A DNA stretch of 64,000 nt from Craspedostauros australis. Lineage: Eukaryota; Bacillariophyta; Bacillariophyceae; Mastogloiales; Achnanthaceae. A program made the position numbers and the translations under genes. Positions within the stretch are counted from its first letter, which is position 1. Every line of letters begins with the position of its first letter. Below the pieces are notes generated by a model. It saw only the letters and a list, made by a program, of their open reading frames with translations, was not told where the DNA came from and did no database searches. Shown piece by piece: positions 19,381 to 29,335 of this stretch. Location: contig JAMXDE010000048.1 of the NCBI GenBank assembly GCA_026770025.1, positions 372,001 to 436,000 on the forward strand, given 5' to 3'.

Positions 19381-19384
19381 GTAG
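19381..19384 (+). repeat. GTAG target duplication, left of piggyBac-like element
   Basis: GTAG abuts the left terminal inverted repeat and is repeated at 23329-23332. Four bases is the duplication length of the piggyBac superfamily, but the sequence is not TTAA. Confidence 0.65.
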
Positions 19385-22300
19385 TGCCTATCCGCTTTTT
19401 TGCCGAAAAGGGGCTCAAAGGGGCTACAATGGGCCACATGGGGCTACAAATTTCCCGGATAAAAACAACCAACCCTTATCACCAACAACAATGTATAATA
19501 ATGGTATCAATTGAAAGCCAAGAGTGAGATCTATCTGATGATGTTGTCAAACTTGCTGTGTATTGATCGCTTGGATTCCATTTTATTGCTTGTGTTGACC
19601 CCATTTTGGAGGTTTTCCCCAAACCGACCGCGAAAAAAAAAACGGTGGAAAACGCAGGGGGCTACACAGGGGCTACACGTACAATTCTACTGGGCCCTGG
19701 TACAAAATAATTTTCGGAACCCGTTCAAAACAGGCGCGCAAGCCTCTTCCATCCCCGGTTGGCACTTTGTTTCGTCTGTTGGGCCTGTTCGTGGCATCGA
19801 TGGAATCGCGAGTCTCTTCCGGTTGCGGTGGTGTGGTGGTTGCCTGCTGTGTGTTGTTCGTCGGCCCCTTGTGTGCCGTTGAAGTTGGTGCTCTCGGCTC
19901 GTGATTCGAAATTTGTCGTGTCGGCAACTTCAAACACACCAACACCTGTATTTGAATCCAATGTTCACATGCAGCAATGAACATGAGGCCATTCCAAGAT
20001 GTTGCCACCATCTATCAATGATCGTTGCTGGCGACAATGGTTTCAGAGCAGTGCAACAGATCCATAACAGTCGGCGATCGCTCGATTTGTTGGGGCGTGA
20101 TGCTGTATCACTTCTTGCACATCAACATGCACACAACATTTGATTGAGACATGAACACTTTCATCGCACACATTCTGATCATCCCCCTCCCAACATCTCC
20201 GCAACACGAACAACATCAACATGAGGATCACTCTTGGAGCCAAGGTCGCTTGCAGATGCGGGCCTCGTCGGTCCAACGCACCTCGCAAAAAGCATGGCTA
20301 CATCGTGGGACGCACAATCAAGGTTCTTCCCAAACACAACTGGATTGTCCATTGGGAATCCTTGGGTGTCGTATGCCAACACAGTTCCCAAACCCTCATT
20401 TGTCTGGAAGGCAATGAAAGTCCACTTCCTGACACCAAGGTCGAAGAATACATTCAAACCATCTTCGTTGGAAAAGGAGTTGCAGCATTGGATGCTTTTG
20501 CGAAGAGCCACAGATTCCTCCCGCCACCAGAGGCGATCACTGGACCAGCGGATGCACCTGCAGTCAGCCAAGACTTGGGTGTTGGGATGAACTCTCCATC
20601 CAGCAACATTCTCCCGAGCAACAATCCGGCTGCAACTTCTCTACCACTGAACTCTCCTCCCAGCAACATTCACCTGACCAACGTTCCGGCCGCAACTTCC
20701 CAACCAACAAACTCTTTGCACACGCCCCCAACCAACAAAGTCAGTATTGACGGCGGATCCGAAGAGCCGGAGGATGACGCATCTATGGATTGCAACATTG
20801 ACAACAACTTTGACAACGACGTGTTGAATTATGCAATTGAGATGGAGGAACAAACCCTCCACTATGAACCACATCATGCAGAGAAGGCCACACTGATCTC
20901 CGACAACACCTCCATCAGCATGGGATCTCGAGCCGACGTAATGACGTGGAAGGTTGTACCAGATGACCACATTGGCAGCCCCAAAGATGGATCTTCACGG
21001 GAGTGGGTGGGGGTTGCAAACTTTGACTTCGCCAACCTAACTGTCGCGGGAAGGGGCAGGGACAGCAGGTACCAACGTATCAACATGCTGCATCTCCTAC
21101 AGCACATGTGGCCTGGCAACTGGAAGGCCCAGGTTGACAAGCTCAATCAAAGGATCATCACAAGGCAACTTCCCACAAGAATATCAGAGGATCAGATTGA
21201 CAATCACCTCATATCTCATCACGAGTTTTGGGTGTTCTTTGGATTGCTCCTTCTGGGCACTATCGAAGGCACATCCTGCCTGTGGGGCGACAGAGACACT
21301 GAAGGATTCAAACAGCCAATGGACGTCACCGACCACATGAAGAATTATCGGTTTCGTGCCATCCAAGAATCACTGATCCCACACATCTTCGCGGATGCAT
21401 CCAAGCAATTCTCGGATCCATGGTGGCAAATTCAACCAGGTGTGGATGCTTTCAACGCGAAGCGGGCGGAGATCATGTGCGCGAGCACACTGAAGGTGAT
21501 GGATGAATCCATGAGTGCCTTCAAGACACGAACAACCAAGAATGGGAACCTTCCTCACCTATCCTTCGTCCGCCGCAAACCTGAGCCGCTGGGCGTGGAA
21601 TTCAAGACCGTTGCCGATGGAGAGACAGGGATCATGCTGTTCTTGGAGATCCAACGGGGCAAGGAGGGAATGGAGGGTGCGGCCTTCCTTGACAGGGTGA
21701 AGGGCAAGAATGCTGCATGCACCCTTCGCATGGCAGCAGCAACCAACATCTGCACCGATCCTTCGAAATCTCCGGATGATCCACAGTTCAACCAGGGCAA
21801 GAGCATCTTCCTGGGAGACTCGTGGTTTGCGTCTGTGGAGGCCACCAAGGCGCTTGAAACAGAGCTGGGTGCGAAGTTCATCGGCATCGTGAAGACAGCT
21901 CATCGGTTGTACCCCAAAGTCTTCCTGGAGACCACAATGAAGGTGTGGCCATCCGGAAGCCAGCTGCTGATGGAAAGCGAGTGCGGCGGCCACAAGTACT
22001 ATGCACTGGGGTACAAGTACTGCAAGGCTAAGGTACTCTGCTTCGTCTTTTCCACGGGAGCTGGGCATGCAGGCTGCGGGGCGCCGTATTTGTCGAAGTG
22101 GATCTCGGACGATGGGTGCCCCATGACAAAGAAAGTAGATCGGCCGAGTGTCGCTTCGAAGTACTTTGAAAGCTGCAACAAGGTCGACGTCCACAACCAG
22201 GCTCGACAGGACATCCTCGGTCTGGAGAGAACTTGGCCCACACGCGACGGATACTTCAGGCTTGTCACGACTCTCTTTGGGATAACCGTTGTGGATGCAT

Positions 22301-23328
22301 GGAGGGCATACCGATGCCACTTGGCGGGCAAGCACCGACACAAGAATGTGCCTCTCATGGATTTCGTGAACATGATGGTCAAAGACATGCTCCACAACAA
22401 CGAAGCCCCTGATCCACCAAGCTCATTTGCCAGGATGAGAAGCGACCAGCCATCGGAAGTGCAATGTGGTGGCAATGGTGGCTCCTTGTCTTTGCTGACA
22501 ACCGACAGTCCAGCCCATGCGACAACACAGGTGGCCTGTGCGGCGACACAGGTGACTGAGTGGCCCCGAGCAGACTTGATCAATGGCCACCACTTGGTAA
22601 AGCACCCAGGTAGAGTCCGGAACGGGAAGATTGACCATACGAAGCAGGGGATCGCCAGGTTCATGATGAGAGGGAAACGAGGCAGATGCTGTGTGTGCAC
22701 GAGCTCGTCAAGGTACCATTGCCTGAACTGTCGAATGGGGTCTCCAGGCCAAACTGTTTGGTGCTGCGAAATGAAGGAGTACGACGGAATATTTCGACGA
22801 TGTTTCGAAATCCATGCAGAGAAACATGCAGGATCAAGGTCGCGTAGTTCCACACACCCAGACACCATGACAGATAGTTAAAGAAAGATGAGTGAAGAAG
22901 TCTGTGTCACAACTCTTTCTATGTTCAATGGATTGTATGCAACAGCCAATGCAATGCAGGAAAGGAAGTGAAACGCCGCAGGGGGGGGATGATCGGCAGG
23001 AAGAAGCGATGCCACCAGTTTTCAGTGACCCGACCCGACGATATTGGATGTGGCAGAACTCAACGAGGAGAAGAGATGTGAACACCAAACTTCGGGGAGG
23101 GATGCAACAGATGCAGGACAGATAGCTGGTAAATTTTAGTGTTGGTAGGATTGAGTGAATGTTAATCCGGAGCAAAAGAGTGCGGATGTTGGTGGTTTTT
23201 TGCAAGTTGGTGCTGTTTCCCTCGTAGCGGCTCTGTAGAGTTGTACCAGGATTCGACTACTTCGACCCTGTAGCCCCTTGTGGCCTCTTGTGGCCCCAAA
23301 TGGGGGCGACACAAAAAGCGGATAGGCA
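19385..23328 (+). mobile_element. piggyBac-like DNA transposon, complete
   Basis: A 3.94-kb element with perfect 16-bp terminal inverted repeats, TGCCTATCCGCTTTTT at 19385-19400 and its complement at 23313-23328. It encodes a full-length DDE transposase (20221-22881). Subterminal GGGGCTACA motifs occur at 19420, 19440, 19658 and 19669, and in reverse orientation at 23269; they are candidate transposase-binding sites. It is flanked by GTAG. Intact repeats plus an intact transposase suggest a recent insertion. Confidence 0.8.
20221..22881 (+). CDS. piggyBac-type transposase (DDE_Tnp_1_7)
   Basis: 886 residues from ATG 20221 to TAA. Residues about 1-230 are a variable N-terminus with Ser/Asn-rich repeats (SNxPAATS) and an acidic patch. 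The PiggyBac catalytic domain follows from about residue 260, with the family's three Asp contexts: VMDESMSAFK (Asp428), LGDSWFAS (Asp533) and NKVDVHNQARQ (Asp656). The C-terminus (about 820-865) is rich in Cys and His (CCVC, CLNC, WCCE), like the zinc-binding tail that recognises the ends in this superfamily. The frame is uninterrupted. The enzyme is expected to excise and insert the surrounding element. Domestication is unlikely because the terminal repeats are still present. Confidence 0.9.
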   Translation: MRITLGAKVACRCGPRRSNAPRKKHGYIVGRTIKVLPKHNWIVHWESLGVVCQHSSQTLICLEGNESPLPDTKVEEYIQTIFVGKGVAALDAFAKSHRFLPPPEAITGPADAPAVSQDLGVGMNSPSSNILPSNNPAATSLPLNSPPSNIHLTNVPAATSQPTNSLHTPPTNKVSIDGGSEEPEDDASMDCNIDNNFDNDVLNYAIEMEEQTLHYEPHHAEKATLISDNTSISMGSRADVMTWKVVPDDHIGSPKDGSSREWVGVANFDFANLTVAGRGRDSRYQRINMLHLLQHMWPGNWKAQVDKLNQRIITRQLPTRISEDQIDNHLISHHEFWVFFGLLLLGTIEGTSCLWGDRDTEGFKQPMDVTDHMKNYRFRAIQESLIPHIFADASKQFSDPWWQIQPGVDAFNAKRAEIMCASTLKVMDESMSAFKTRTTKNGNLPHLSFVRRKPEPLGVEFKTVADGETGIMLFLEIQRGKEGMEGAAFLDRVKGKNAACTLRMAAATNICTDPSKSPDDPQFNQGKSIFLGDSWFASVEATKALETELGAKFIGIVKTAHRLYPKVFLETTMKVWPSGSQLLMESECGGHKYYALGYKYCKAKVLCFVFSTGAGHAGCGAPYLSKWISDDGCPMTKKVDRPSVASKYFESCNKVDVHNQARQDILGLERTWPTRDGYFRLVTTLFGITVVDAWRAYRCHLAGKHRHKNVPLMDFVNMMVKDMLHNNEAPDPPSSFARMRSDQPSEVQCGGNGGSLSLLTTDSPAHATTQVACAATQVTEWPRADLINGHHLVKHPGRVRNGKIDHTKQGIARFMMRGKRGRCCVCTSSSRYHCLNCRMGSPGQTVWCCEMKEYDGIFRRCFEIHAEKHAGSRSRSSTHPDTMTDS

Positions 23329-23463
23329 GTAGAGACAGACAGGAAGCAAGTTTACATAGTAGAATGACAATGAGGCGGTTCAGCGACTTTGAAATGTCAC
23401 CATTTCTTGCCATTCCGTCCACGCCACAACCAACAGAATACGTGTAACTACCAGTTAGAATTA

Positions 23464-24489
23464 ATGGCCTCGCAAATACCATATTGGGACACCCTAAATA
23501 TTTTAATCAAAGGGGTCCAATTTGTCGTGCTTGATACCTCCTGTGCAGTCTTGTGTTTTGCACGGACGAAAACTGACCATCAACATCACAATTGTGTTAG
23601 CGTGGGAATTAAACCAAGACTGCCAAACGTGATCTTCATCCTCCATGCAGGAAGGCCAGGATACATCTCCTATCAATTGCATGCCTGCGACATCAAACAA
23701 AGATCGCCCAAGACTTCTGATCTTGGCATGAGTGGACAGGCATGGAAGAACACACCTGTGAGCGATGCATTGCACGAAACAACATGTCAAAACAGGCACG
23801 ATCGATCATCTGAACATCTTGAAGTCATGTGGGTTTTTCATGGTGAATATGTTCACAACATTGCCATTCACACTGTTCATTCTGCTCCCATTCATTCAGA
23901 TGATCCATCAATAGTCATAAAATTGCAAAGCTTTCACATTACAACCAAACACTTTCACAAACAAACAAATTTCCTTTCAGCCTACGTTCCTTTTGTACAC
24001 CCCGACATCACACGATTTTCTCTTGAAGTCGGTCCGGGTTACAACTTTGATTCCTTGTACAACAAGACAAGAAGAAAACCAACATCACAAAGACTCCCTT
24101 TCACCATGCTCAATCAAGAACAACTTCACCCTCTTTCTTTCACTGGCCTAAGTCAACGGGCACAACCCAGCAGCAAGAAGAGCGCAACTGCTTCAGTCCA
24201 ATCAGGACTCTCTACAACACACACGGAACTACCTAAAATCCAACTCTACCCACTCTTGTATCATAATCCTATGGGCATCATCTCCATTGAAGATGCCATG
24301 CAAGCAAGCGACAACATGCAAAGCATTCGCGTCGCAGCTTCGTCTACTTGTTTGTTTGGAGCCAAAAGCAAATGGACGAAGTTGAAAGAACACAACGAAA
24401 CGAGTGAAGGTCGCATTGATTCCCAACACGCTTTATCCTTAGCAATTGCGCGCAAATACAACGAATGTATGATAGTCTTGGGGACGTAA
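23464..24489 (+). CDS. Long open frame, hypothetical, doubtful
   Basis: From the first ATG (MASQIPYW) the frame encodes 341 residues without a stop. It shows no domain, no signal peptide, an unusual His, Gln and Ser-rich composition and no low-complexity blocks like those of neighbouring genes. Length alone argues for coding. Composition unlike the surrounding genes argues for chance or for a relic of another mobile element next to the piggyBac insertion. I do not assign a function. Confidence 0.25.
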   Translation: MASQIPYWDTLNILIKGVQFVVLDTSCAVLCFARTKTDHQHHNCVSVGIKPRLPNVIFILHAGRPGYISYQLHACDIKQRSPKTSDLGMSGQAWKNTPVSDALHETTCQNRHDRSSEHLEVMWVFHGEYVHNIAIHTVHSAPIHSDDPSIVIKLQSFHITTKHFHKQTNFLSAYVPFVHPDITRFSLEVGPGYNFDSLYNKTRRKPTSQRLPFTMLNQEQLHPLSFTGLSQRAQPSSKKSATASVQSGLSTTHTELPKIQLYPLLYHNPMGIISIEDAMQASDNMQSIRVAASSTCLFGAKSKWTKLKEHNETSEGRIDSQHALSLAIARKYNECMIVLGT

Positions 24490-24958
24490 GTGGTGCTACG
24501 GCTAGGAATAATCAAGACAGACGACGAACTCGATGGGGAGCTAAATCGTGTGCATCTTCCTGAACCAACCAAAAACTTGGGGAGCGGATGCGCACAAACC
24601 ACAGAACGCAACGAAACCAAACGCGGCAATACGCACGAACACGGACACTGACAATGGTGCAAACGACACAACAAGTTGCGCAAAAGTACGGCACAAGATC
24701 TTGATTCGGCTTCGCCACCGACGTCCTCCATCCAACTTCTCCCTCCGCAGTGCCAGCAAGGTGACCAAGGGGTGCCTTGAAGTCGTCGCATCGGTGACGT
24801 TCCACAACAAGAGGAAGCCGTAGTCCTCAATATAAAATATTATATTACAGAATACGACACTAACTCGCTCACTCGCTCACCCACTCACTCACACGCTCAC
24901 TCAGGAAGCAACCAACCAGACAACCAGACAAACTAAGAGAGAAAGAGACGGATCGACC
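24490..24958. promoter_or_regulatory. 5' region of the 831-residue protein gene
   Basis: An A/T-rich block (AATATAAAATATTATATTAC, 24829-24848) is followed by AGAATACGAC and a run of CACTC/GCTCA repeats at about 24856-24903, 55-130 bp before the start codon. The AT block is a plausible core promoter and the repeats a plausible 5' leader. Both are inference. Confidence 0.35.
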
Positions 24959-27454
24959 ATGAGGGGCTTCACTGAGGCGGTGCCGCTGTCGCTGTCCAGC
25001 ATGGCGCACATGACCATGCCTCTGGAGGAGGGCGTGGTGGACGGCATCAAGCAGGTGCTGCAGCACACCCTGCTGAGCTGCGTGAACTACGCCCGCGCCA
25101 TGATCGCGCCGTGCTCCTGGACCTTCTCCGACCTCGGCACGTCCGCCTTCGCGTGGAGGGCGCCGCCGGAGGCCTCCAAGATCAACATCTCCGCCGATCT
25201 GCCGCCGGCCCTGCAGAAGCTAGGCTTCCAGCACGTCTACCCCCGCACCTGCTTCATCTACCTCAAGCGCAAGGACGTCGCCAACCACGGCATGCCCACG
25301 GACTACGCGCAGGAGCTGGCCCTCATCCCCACCGCCAAGCACTCCAAGCCGGAGAAGGAGTGGACGCACCACCCCAACATCCTCGGCAAGATCTCCCTGC
25401 TCTACGCCACGCAGGAGCTCATGACGCCGGGCGAGCTCAACGGCACGGAGGGGGACGAGGACACGCCGCCCTGCGTCCTCTACAAGGTCGCGGTGGAGTA
25501 CCGCAGCCTGCCAGCCACGGGCAACCGCTCGGCCGTGCAGGCGGAGGAGCTCTCCATGCTCAGCTTCGGCGGCAGCGTCGACGACGACGTCAAGTACGGC
25601 GCCCTGGCCTCGCTCTACGACGCCTTCGCCAAGTACGTCCTGGAGATATATTCCGTGCGCGGCAAGAAGTACAAATTCGATCTCATGGACAGCACCCTCA
25701 GCAACGGCACCGTGCCAAGGTTGCCCTCCAAGCCGGTGCGCTCCGCCGCGGCCGCCATGCCCGGTCGAGGGGGAACCGGTGGTGGTGCTTCCGGAGCCGC
25801 GGGGGCCTCCGCGTCTGCCACGTCCTCGACGTCGGAGCGACCATCCAAGAGGCAGGCCACGGAAGATGCCAACCACCAGGACCCCTTCGTCAAGTCCCTT
25901 TGCGTCACGGTCACGGACCATCACGAGGCCCAGCCACCTCCGATTAAGAAGGAGCCGGGCATCGATGTGCAGCAAGGACGAGACAATACCAGCGACGACA
26001 ACAACAACAACAACAACAGCGCAAGTGCCGAAGGCGGCGATGCATCGAAAGCAGATGACACCAACGTCAAACGCCAGACCAACAGCGATGGTTCGAATGT
26101 GGATGGCGGCGGCACCAACAGCAATGCCAATGCGACCACCAAGTCTCCCTCCTACGCCATCACGCGCATCCATCTCACGATGGAAGGCCAGCTAAGAACG
26201 AAGGATCTCAAGCAGCTGCCCAACTTCCACGCCATCTCAGAAACCATACAGGCCTGCTTCCTCAGTCTGCGCGCACGACCGCCGCAGATGGCAACCTGCA
26301 GTCCGTCGGGACACACGCTGCTGCTGGATCCCAAGGAGGCAGGACGCGTCTACATCCACGGACGTTACATCACCACATGGAGCAAGGACCCCAGGATCGC
26401 CTGCGTCAATTCGGGACCCGCATTGTTTGGCATGCATCTGCATTCCGTGCCATTGTGGCATGGCCGCATTTTCGATTACGACCTGCTCAAGCGCAACTAC
26501 GCCACGCTGTGGCAGGAGATCCTCATCGATGCGAGGTGGATGCCGTTGGAAATCAGCGCGAGGCTGCTGGCGAGGCTGTCGACCGGCAGGGATCCGCCGC
26601 ATATTCGTGCTGCGACGCGCCGGCGGTTACAGCAGGAGCTCAAGGAAGCCAAGGCGGCGTCCAAGGCGGCCACCATGAATCAGTCCGCATCGGCCGATGC
26701 ATCGCTGCAAGATCAGCAGCAGAACGGCGGTGGTGGCGGCATGGGAGATGGGCAGAATGGCGCGGACAGCAATGATGGCAATGCTGATGCCGACGACGAC
26801 GAGGAGGATGATGATGAAGAGGACAGCGCTCCAATCAGTGTCAAGGTGGACTGTTTGGAAACGCAGGTGATGAAATCGTTGGATCTGGACCCTGTCGGCA
26901 TCAGCGCCAGGGCGCTGGCAACGCGTTTCAAGATGCATCACGGTCCCGACGCATTCCCCTGCAGATCCTACGAAGTCAATTGGGTCAAGGAACGATTGCC
27001 GCACAAAACCCCCGTCGTCGTCCCGGCCCGCCTTATTGCGATTCTGGGTCGCGGCGGATACCACAGCACGCAGCGCACCATCGACGAAAGCTGGTTCGCC
27101 GAATCTCGCAAGGCGCAGGGTGCGGCGGAGCTCGCCCTCCTTCGCATGGCGCTGACGAAGCTGATCGACGCCGGTGTCACGGACGTCTCGTTGCAGCAAA
27201 TCGTGTTCGCCACCACCGTCAAGAGCATCGTGCCAGATCCGCTGTCCATGAAGCACGGCATCGTGCGACGCAACGCCGTCATGAAGCAGTACCACGTCCA
27301 CGAGGGATTCCTCACGTGCAATCTCAGCAACGGCATGGCGACGTCGGAGGCGGACCAGCAGGATATGAGGGCGTACATTCTGGGCTTTCACATCGCGCAG
27401 GAGCATCCCGATGGCAACGTCCTGACGAGGTATCTCATGCGCAACAAGAAGTGA
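24959..27454 (+). CDS. 831-residue acidic nuclear-type protein, function unknown
   Basis: ATG 24959 to TGA 27454, uninterrupted. Residues 1-250 form a folded-looking block (CVNYARAMIAPCSWTFSDL; YPRTCFIYLKRKDV). A linker of about 130 residues is rich in Gly, Ala, Ser, Asn and Lys. A second conserved-looking block (about 400-555) contains AGRVYIHGRYITTW and LWHGRIFDYDLLKRNY. Then come a Gln/Asn/Gly stretch and an acidic run (DADDDEEDDDEEDS, about residue 610). The C-terminal block (about 625-831) includes VVVPARLIAILGRGG. There is no signal peptide or membrane span. The middle block recalls proteins with a GHKL-like ATPase, but I cannot show the nucleotide motifs. Strong use of C/G-ending codons suggests a well-expressed gene. 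Confidence 0.85.
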   Translation: MRGFTEAVPLSLSSMAHMTMPLEEGVVDGIKQVLQHTLLSCVNYARAMIAPCSWTFSDLGTSAFAWRAPPEASKINISADLPPALQKLGFQHVYPRTCFIYLKRKDVANHGMPTDYAQELALIPTAKHSKPEKEWTHHPNILGKISLLYATQELMTPGELNGTEGDEDTPPCVLYKVAVEYRSLPATGNRSAVQAEELSMLSFGGSVDDDVKYGALASLYDAFAKYVLEIYSVRGKKYKFDLMDSTLSNGTVPRLPSKPVRSAAAAMPGRGGTGGGASGAAGASASATSSTSERPSKRQATEDANHQDPFVKSLCVTVTDHHEAQPPPIKKEPGIDVQQGRDNTSDDNNNNNNSASAEGGDASKADDTNVKRQTNSDGSNVDGGGTNSNANATTKSPSYAITRIHLTMEGQLRTKDLKQLPNFHAISETIQACFLSLRARPPQMATCSPSGHTLLLDPKEAGRVYIHGRYITTWSKDPRIACVNSGPALFGMHLHSVPLWHGRIFDYDLLKRNYATLWQEILIDARWMPLEISARLLARLSTGRDPPHIRAATRRRLQQELKEAKAASKAATMNQSASADASLQDQQQNGGGGGMGDGQNGADSNDGNADADDDEEDDDEEDSAPISVKVDCLETQVMKSLDLDPVGISARALATRFKMHHGPDAFPCRSYEVNWVKERLPHKTPVVVPARLIAILGRGGYHSTQRTIDESWFAESRKAQGAAELALLRMALTKLIDAGVTDVSLQQIVFATTVKSIVPDPLSMKHGIVRRNAVMKQYHVHEGFLTCNLSNGMATSEADQQDMRAYILGFHIAQEHPDGNVLTRYLMRNKK

Positions 27455-27823
27455 ACGGGGTTGCGCGCGTCCATGACACGATACAAACGGCCGTGGCAAC
27501 GACGATGATGACAATGTTACAGTCGCAGCTGCAGGAATAGTACTATGTTGCTGCCGCTGTTGCTGCAGTTACATTAGTAGGAGGGGATTTGACGAGCAGT
27601 TTCAATAGATTATTGTTTGAAGAAATGTTGCTGTGGCGGGGGAGTCGGAGTGCAATGCCAAGGTTCTGCGCCTGATAACACTGCGCTCTGTTTGTGCAGC
27701 ACAGTAGGAGTACACTTTCATTCGGCTCTCTCCTTGCAATGAAGAGTGTTCTGCCTTATTTGCCGACTACTATTAGGAGTATTGTACTGTGTTGTGTCGT
27801 ATTGTACTTCCAACAACAAGTGT
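27455..27823. other. Convergent 3' intergenic region
   Basis: This 369-bp gap lies between the 3' ends of two converging genes. No ORF is supported. It includes AT-rich stretches usable as 3' ends on both strands. Confidence 0.5.
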
Positions 27824-28867
27824 CTACCTCCACCAAACATTCACGCTGGTGCTCATGTCAATGGAACGAACTTGATGCCACCACTTGCTTGGGATGAAGA
27901 TGATGTCGCCCGGATGCACGATGCACTCCTCGAACGGGAATGGGGCATGCTCGTGGAACAGCGGATACTGCTTCTCGTCGCTGGGTGAGATTTGTTCGAC
28001 ATTCACCGGCGACGTGTTGGATTGCTGCTGATCCGTTCCGGCGTAATGCCACATGGTCTTGTTTTGGATGGGGTCGGCGCACACGAAGCGCTTGCGGCCG
28101 CGGATCTGCAGCAGCAGATTGTCCAAAGGATCATGGTGCAGCGGCGACACGCAACCGCGCGGTCCCAACCACCACATCGTCTGGTACAGGCGACCGTTTC
28201 CGATGCCGAAGCTGTCGTTTGTGCAAAGCTGGGGCACGACGATGTCGTTGTGCAAGTAGTCGGGCAGCTCGTTCTGCGCCATGTACACGAGATGCTCCTT
28301 GGGAGGAAGATCCTGACGCAGCAGCTGCATCAATTCCGATGCGTCGCCAGTTCGCGCCGCCGCCACAAGATCGTCGGTGGGGCCCGTCGCGCCGTATTGC
28401 TGTTCGAACATTTCGAGATACAGAAAGTAGTCGGCGATGGGAATCTCTGGACGTTCGACACCCGGCGTGGTGTAGGAACCGCCGATTTCGATCTGTGCCG
28501 TTCCGTTCTTGTGTGCTTCTTTCAGATAGGAGGCCTCGCTCCATTTGCGAATGGCCGGCATGCCATTGGCGGCACCACGCAAGACGCATGGCCGTTTGGC
28601 GACGTAGTGTGGTCGCAGGGCATCGGCGATGCGTTGTTGCAGCGCGTTGGCGTCGTCGTCGTTATCGCCATGACTGTTGCGCACGTCCACCTCTGCCATT
28701 GGGGTTGTTGGGATTGCAGCAGATGATGCGCTTGTGGAAAGTCTGGCCTTGGACGACGATGATGGCGTCTGCAGGTCATGTTGGAGCGGGAGCCGTCGTT
28801 GATCTCGAAGCCTGATGAAGCTTCGCGTCAGCACACGGTATGAGCCGTGGATCGGAAGAGGCATCAT
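27824..28867 (-). CDS. JmjC/cupin_8 2-oxoglutarate- and Fe(II)-dependent dioxygenase
   Basis: 347 residues, minus strand, starting MMPLPIH. The Cupin_8/JmjC fold covers about residues 80-347. The iron ligands appear as HxD in PLHHDPLDN (His244, Asp246) and a distal His in KWWHQV (His331). Lys259 in GRKRFV is a candidate co-substrate contact. The GDIIFIPSKWWHQV block is typical of the JMJD5/HSPBAP1/TYW5-like group, which hydroxylates protein or RNA. Residues 1-55 are Arg/Ser-rich and lack acidic residues before Asp22, so a mitochondrial presequence is possible. It is followed on the same strand, upstream, by the ING-SGF29 gene. The exact substrate cannot be inferred. Confidence 0.9.
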   Translation of the reverse strand: MMPLPIHGSYRVLTRSFIRLRDQRRLPLQHDLQTPSSSSKARLSTSASSAAIPTTPMAEVDVRNSHGDNDDDANALQQRIADALRPHYVAKRPCVLRGAANGMPAIRKWSEASYLKEAHKNGTAQIEIGGSYTTPGVERPEIPIADYFLYLEMFEQQYGATGPTDDLVAAARTGDASELMQLLRQDLPPKEHLVYMAQNELPDYLHNDIVVPQLCTNDSFGIGNGRLYQTMWWLGPRGCVSPLHHDPLDNLLLQIRGRKRFVCADPIQNKTMWHYAGTDQQQSNTSPVNVEQISPSDEKQYPLFHEHAPFPFEECIVHPGDIIFIPSKWWHQVRSIDMSTSVNVWWR

Positions 28868-29335
28868 GCCTACTGCAACCGAGACTTTGTGAGTGCGCAG
28901 CCGCGCTCACAGACAGAGGTGTACTCGTGTGTATGGTAGAGCAGCGGTGTATCCTCGACGAGTATGAATGTTCTCGGAATGTTCAGGATACGTACAGTGA
29001 TGACGGTTGATGGGTAATGGCTTGTGGGAGGGTGAGATCGTTGTGGAACTGAACACGAGGAGATCTTGTTTGGATACTTTGGTGAACAGATGCTTCCAGT
29101 CACGGACGACAAAACTATTGCTACAAACTCCGAATGCTTCCAAATCACTCGTGATTCGAGTTTAGGAAAGAGCTACGCAGAGGACACCAATTTGGCGCCA
29201 AAAAAGATCTCTATCCAACCTCCGCATCTCCTCTCTTGCGCCTGTGCTTCATGCGTGTGTCTGCACCTTCATGATGCCTCCCATTTCTTCCGCAGCCATG
29301 CAGCCATGCACCCATTCGCTCTTTGCAGAGACCTC
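28868..29335. other. Intergenic region between two minus-strand genes
   Basis: 468 bp upstream of the JmjC gene and downstream of the ING-SGF29 gene. No supported ORF or RNA gene. It should hold the JmjC promoter. A TACTCGTG motif lies at about 28922. Confidence 0.4.

Noticed and set aside
27992..28726. Open frame of 244 codons on the plus strand opposite the JmjC gene
   Set aside because: It is the antisense shadow of the JmjC/cupin_8 gene, which has intact metal-binding motifs on the minus strand.
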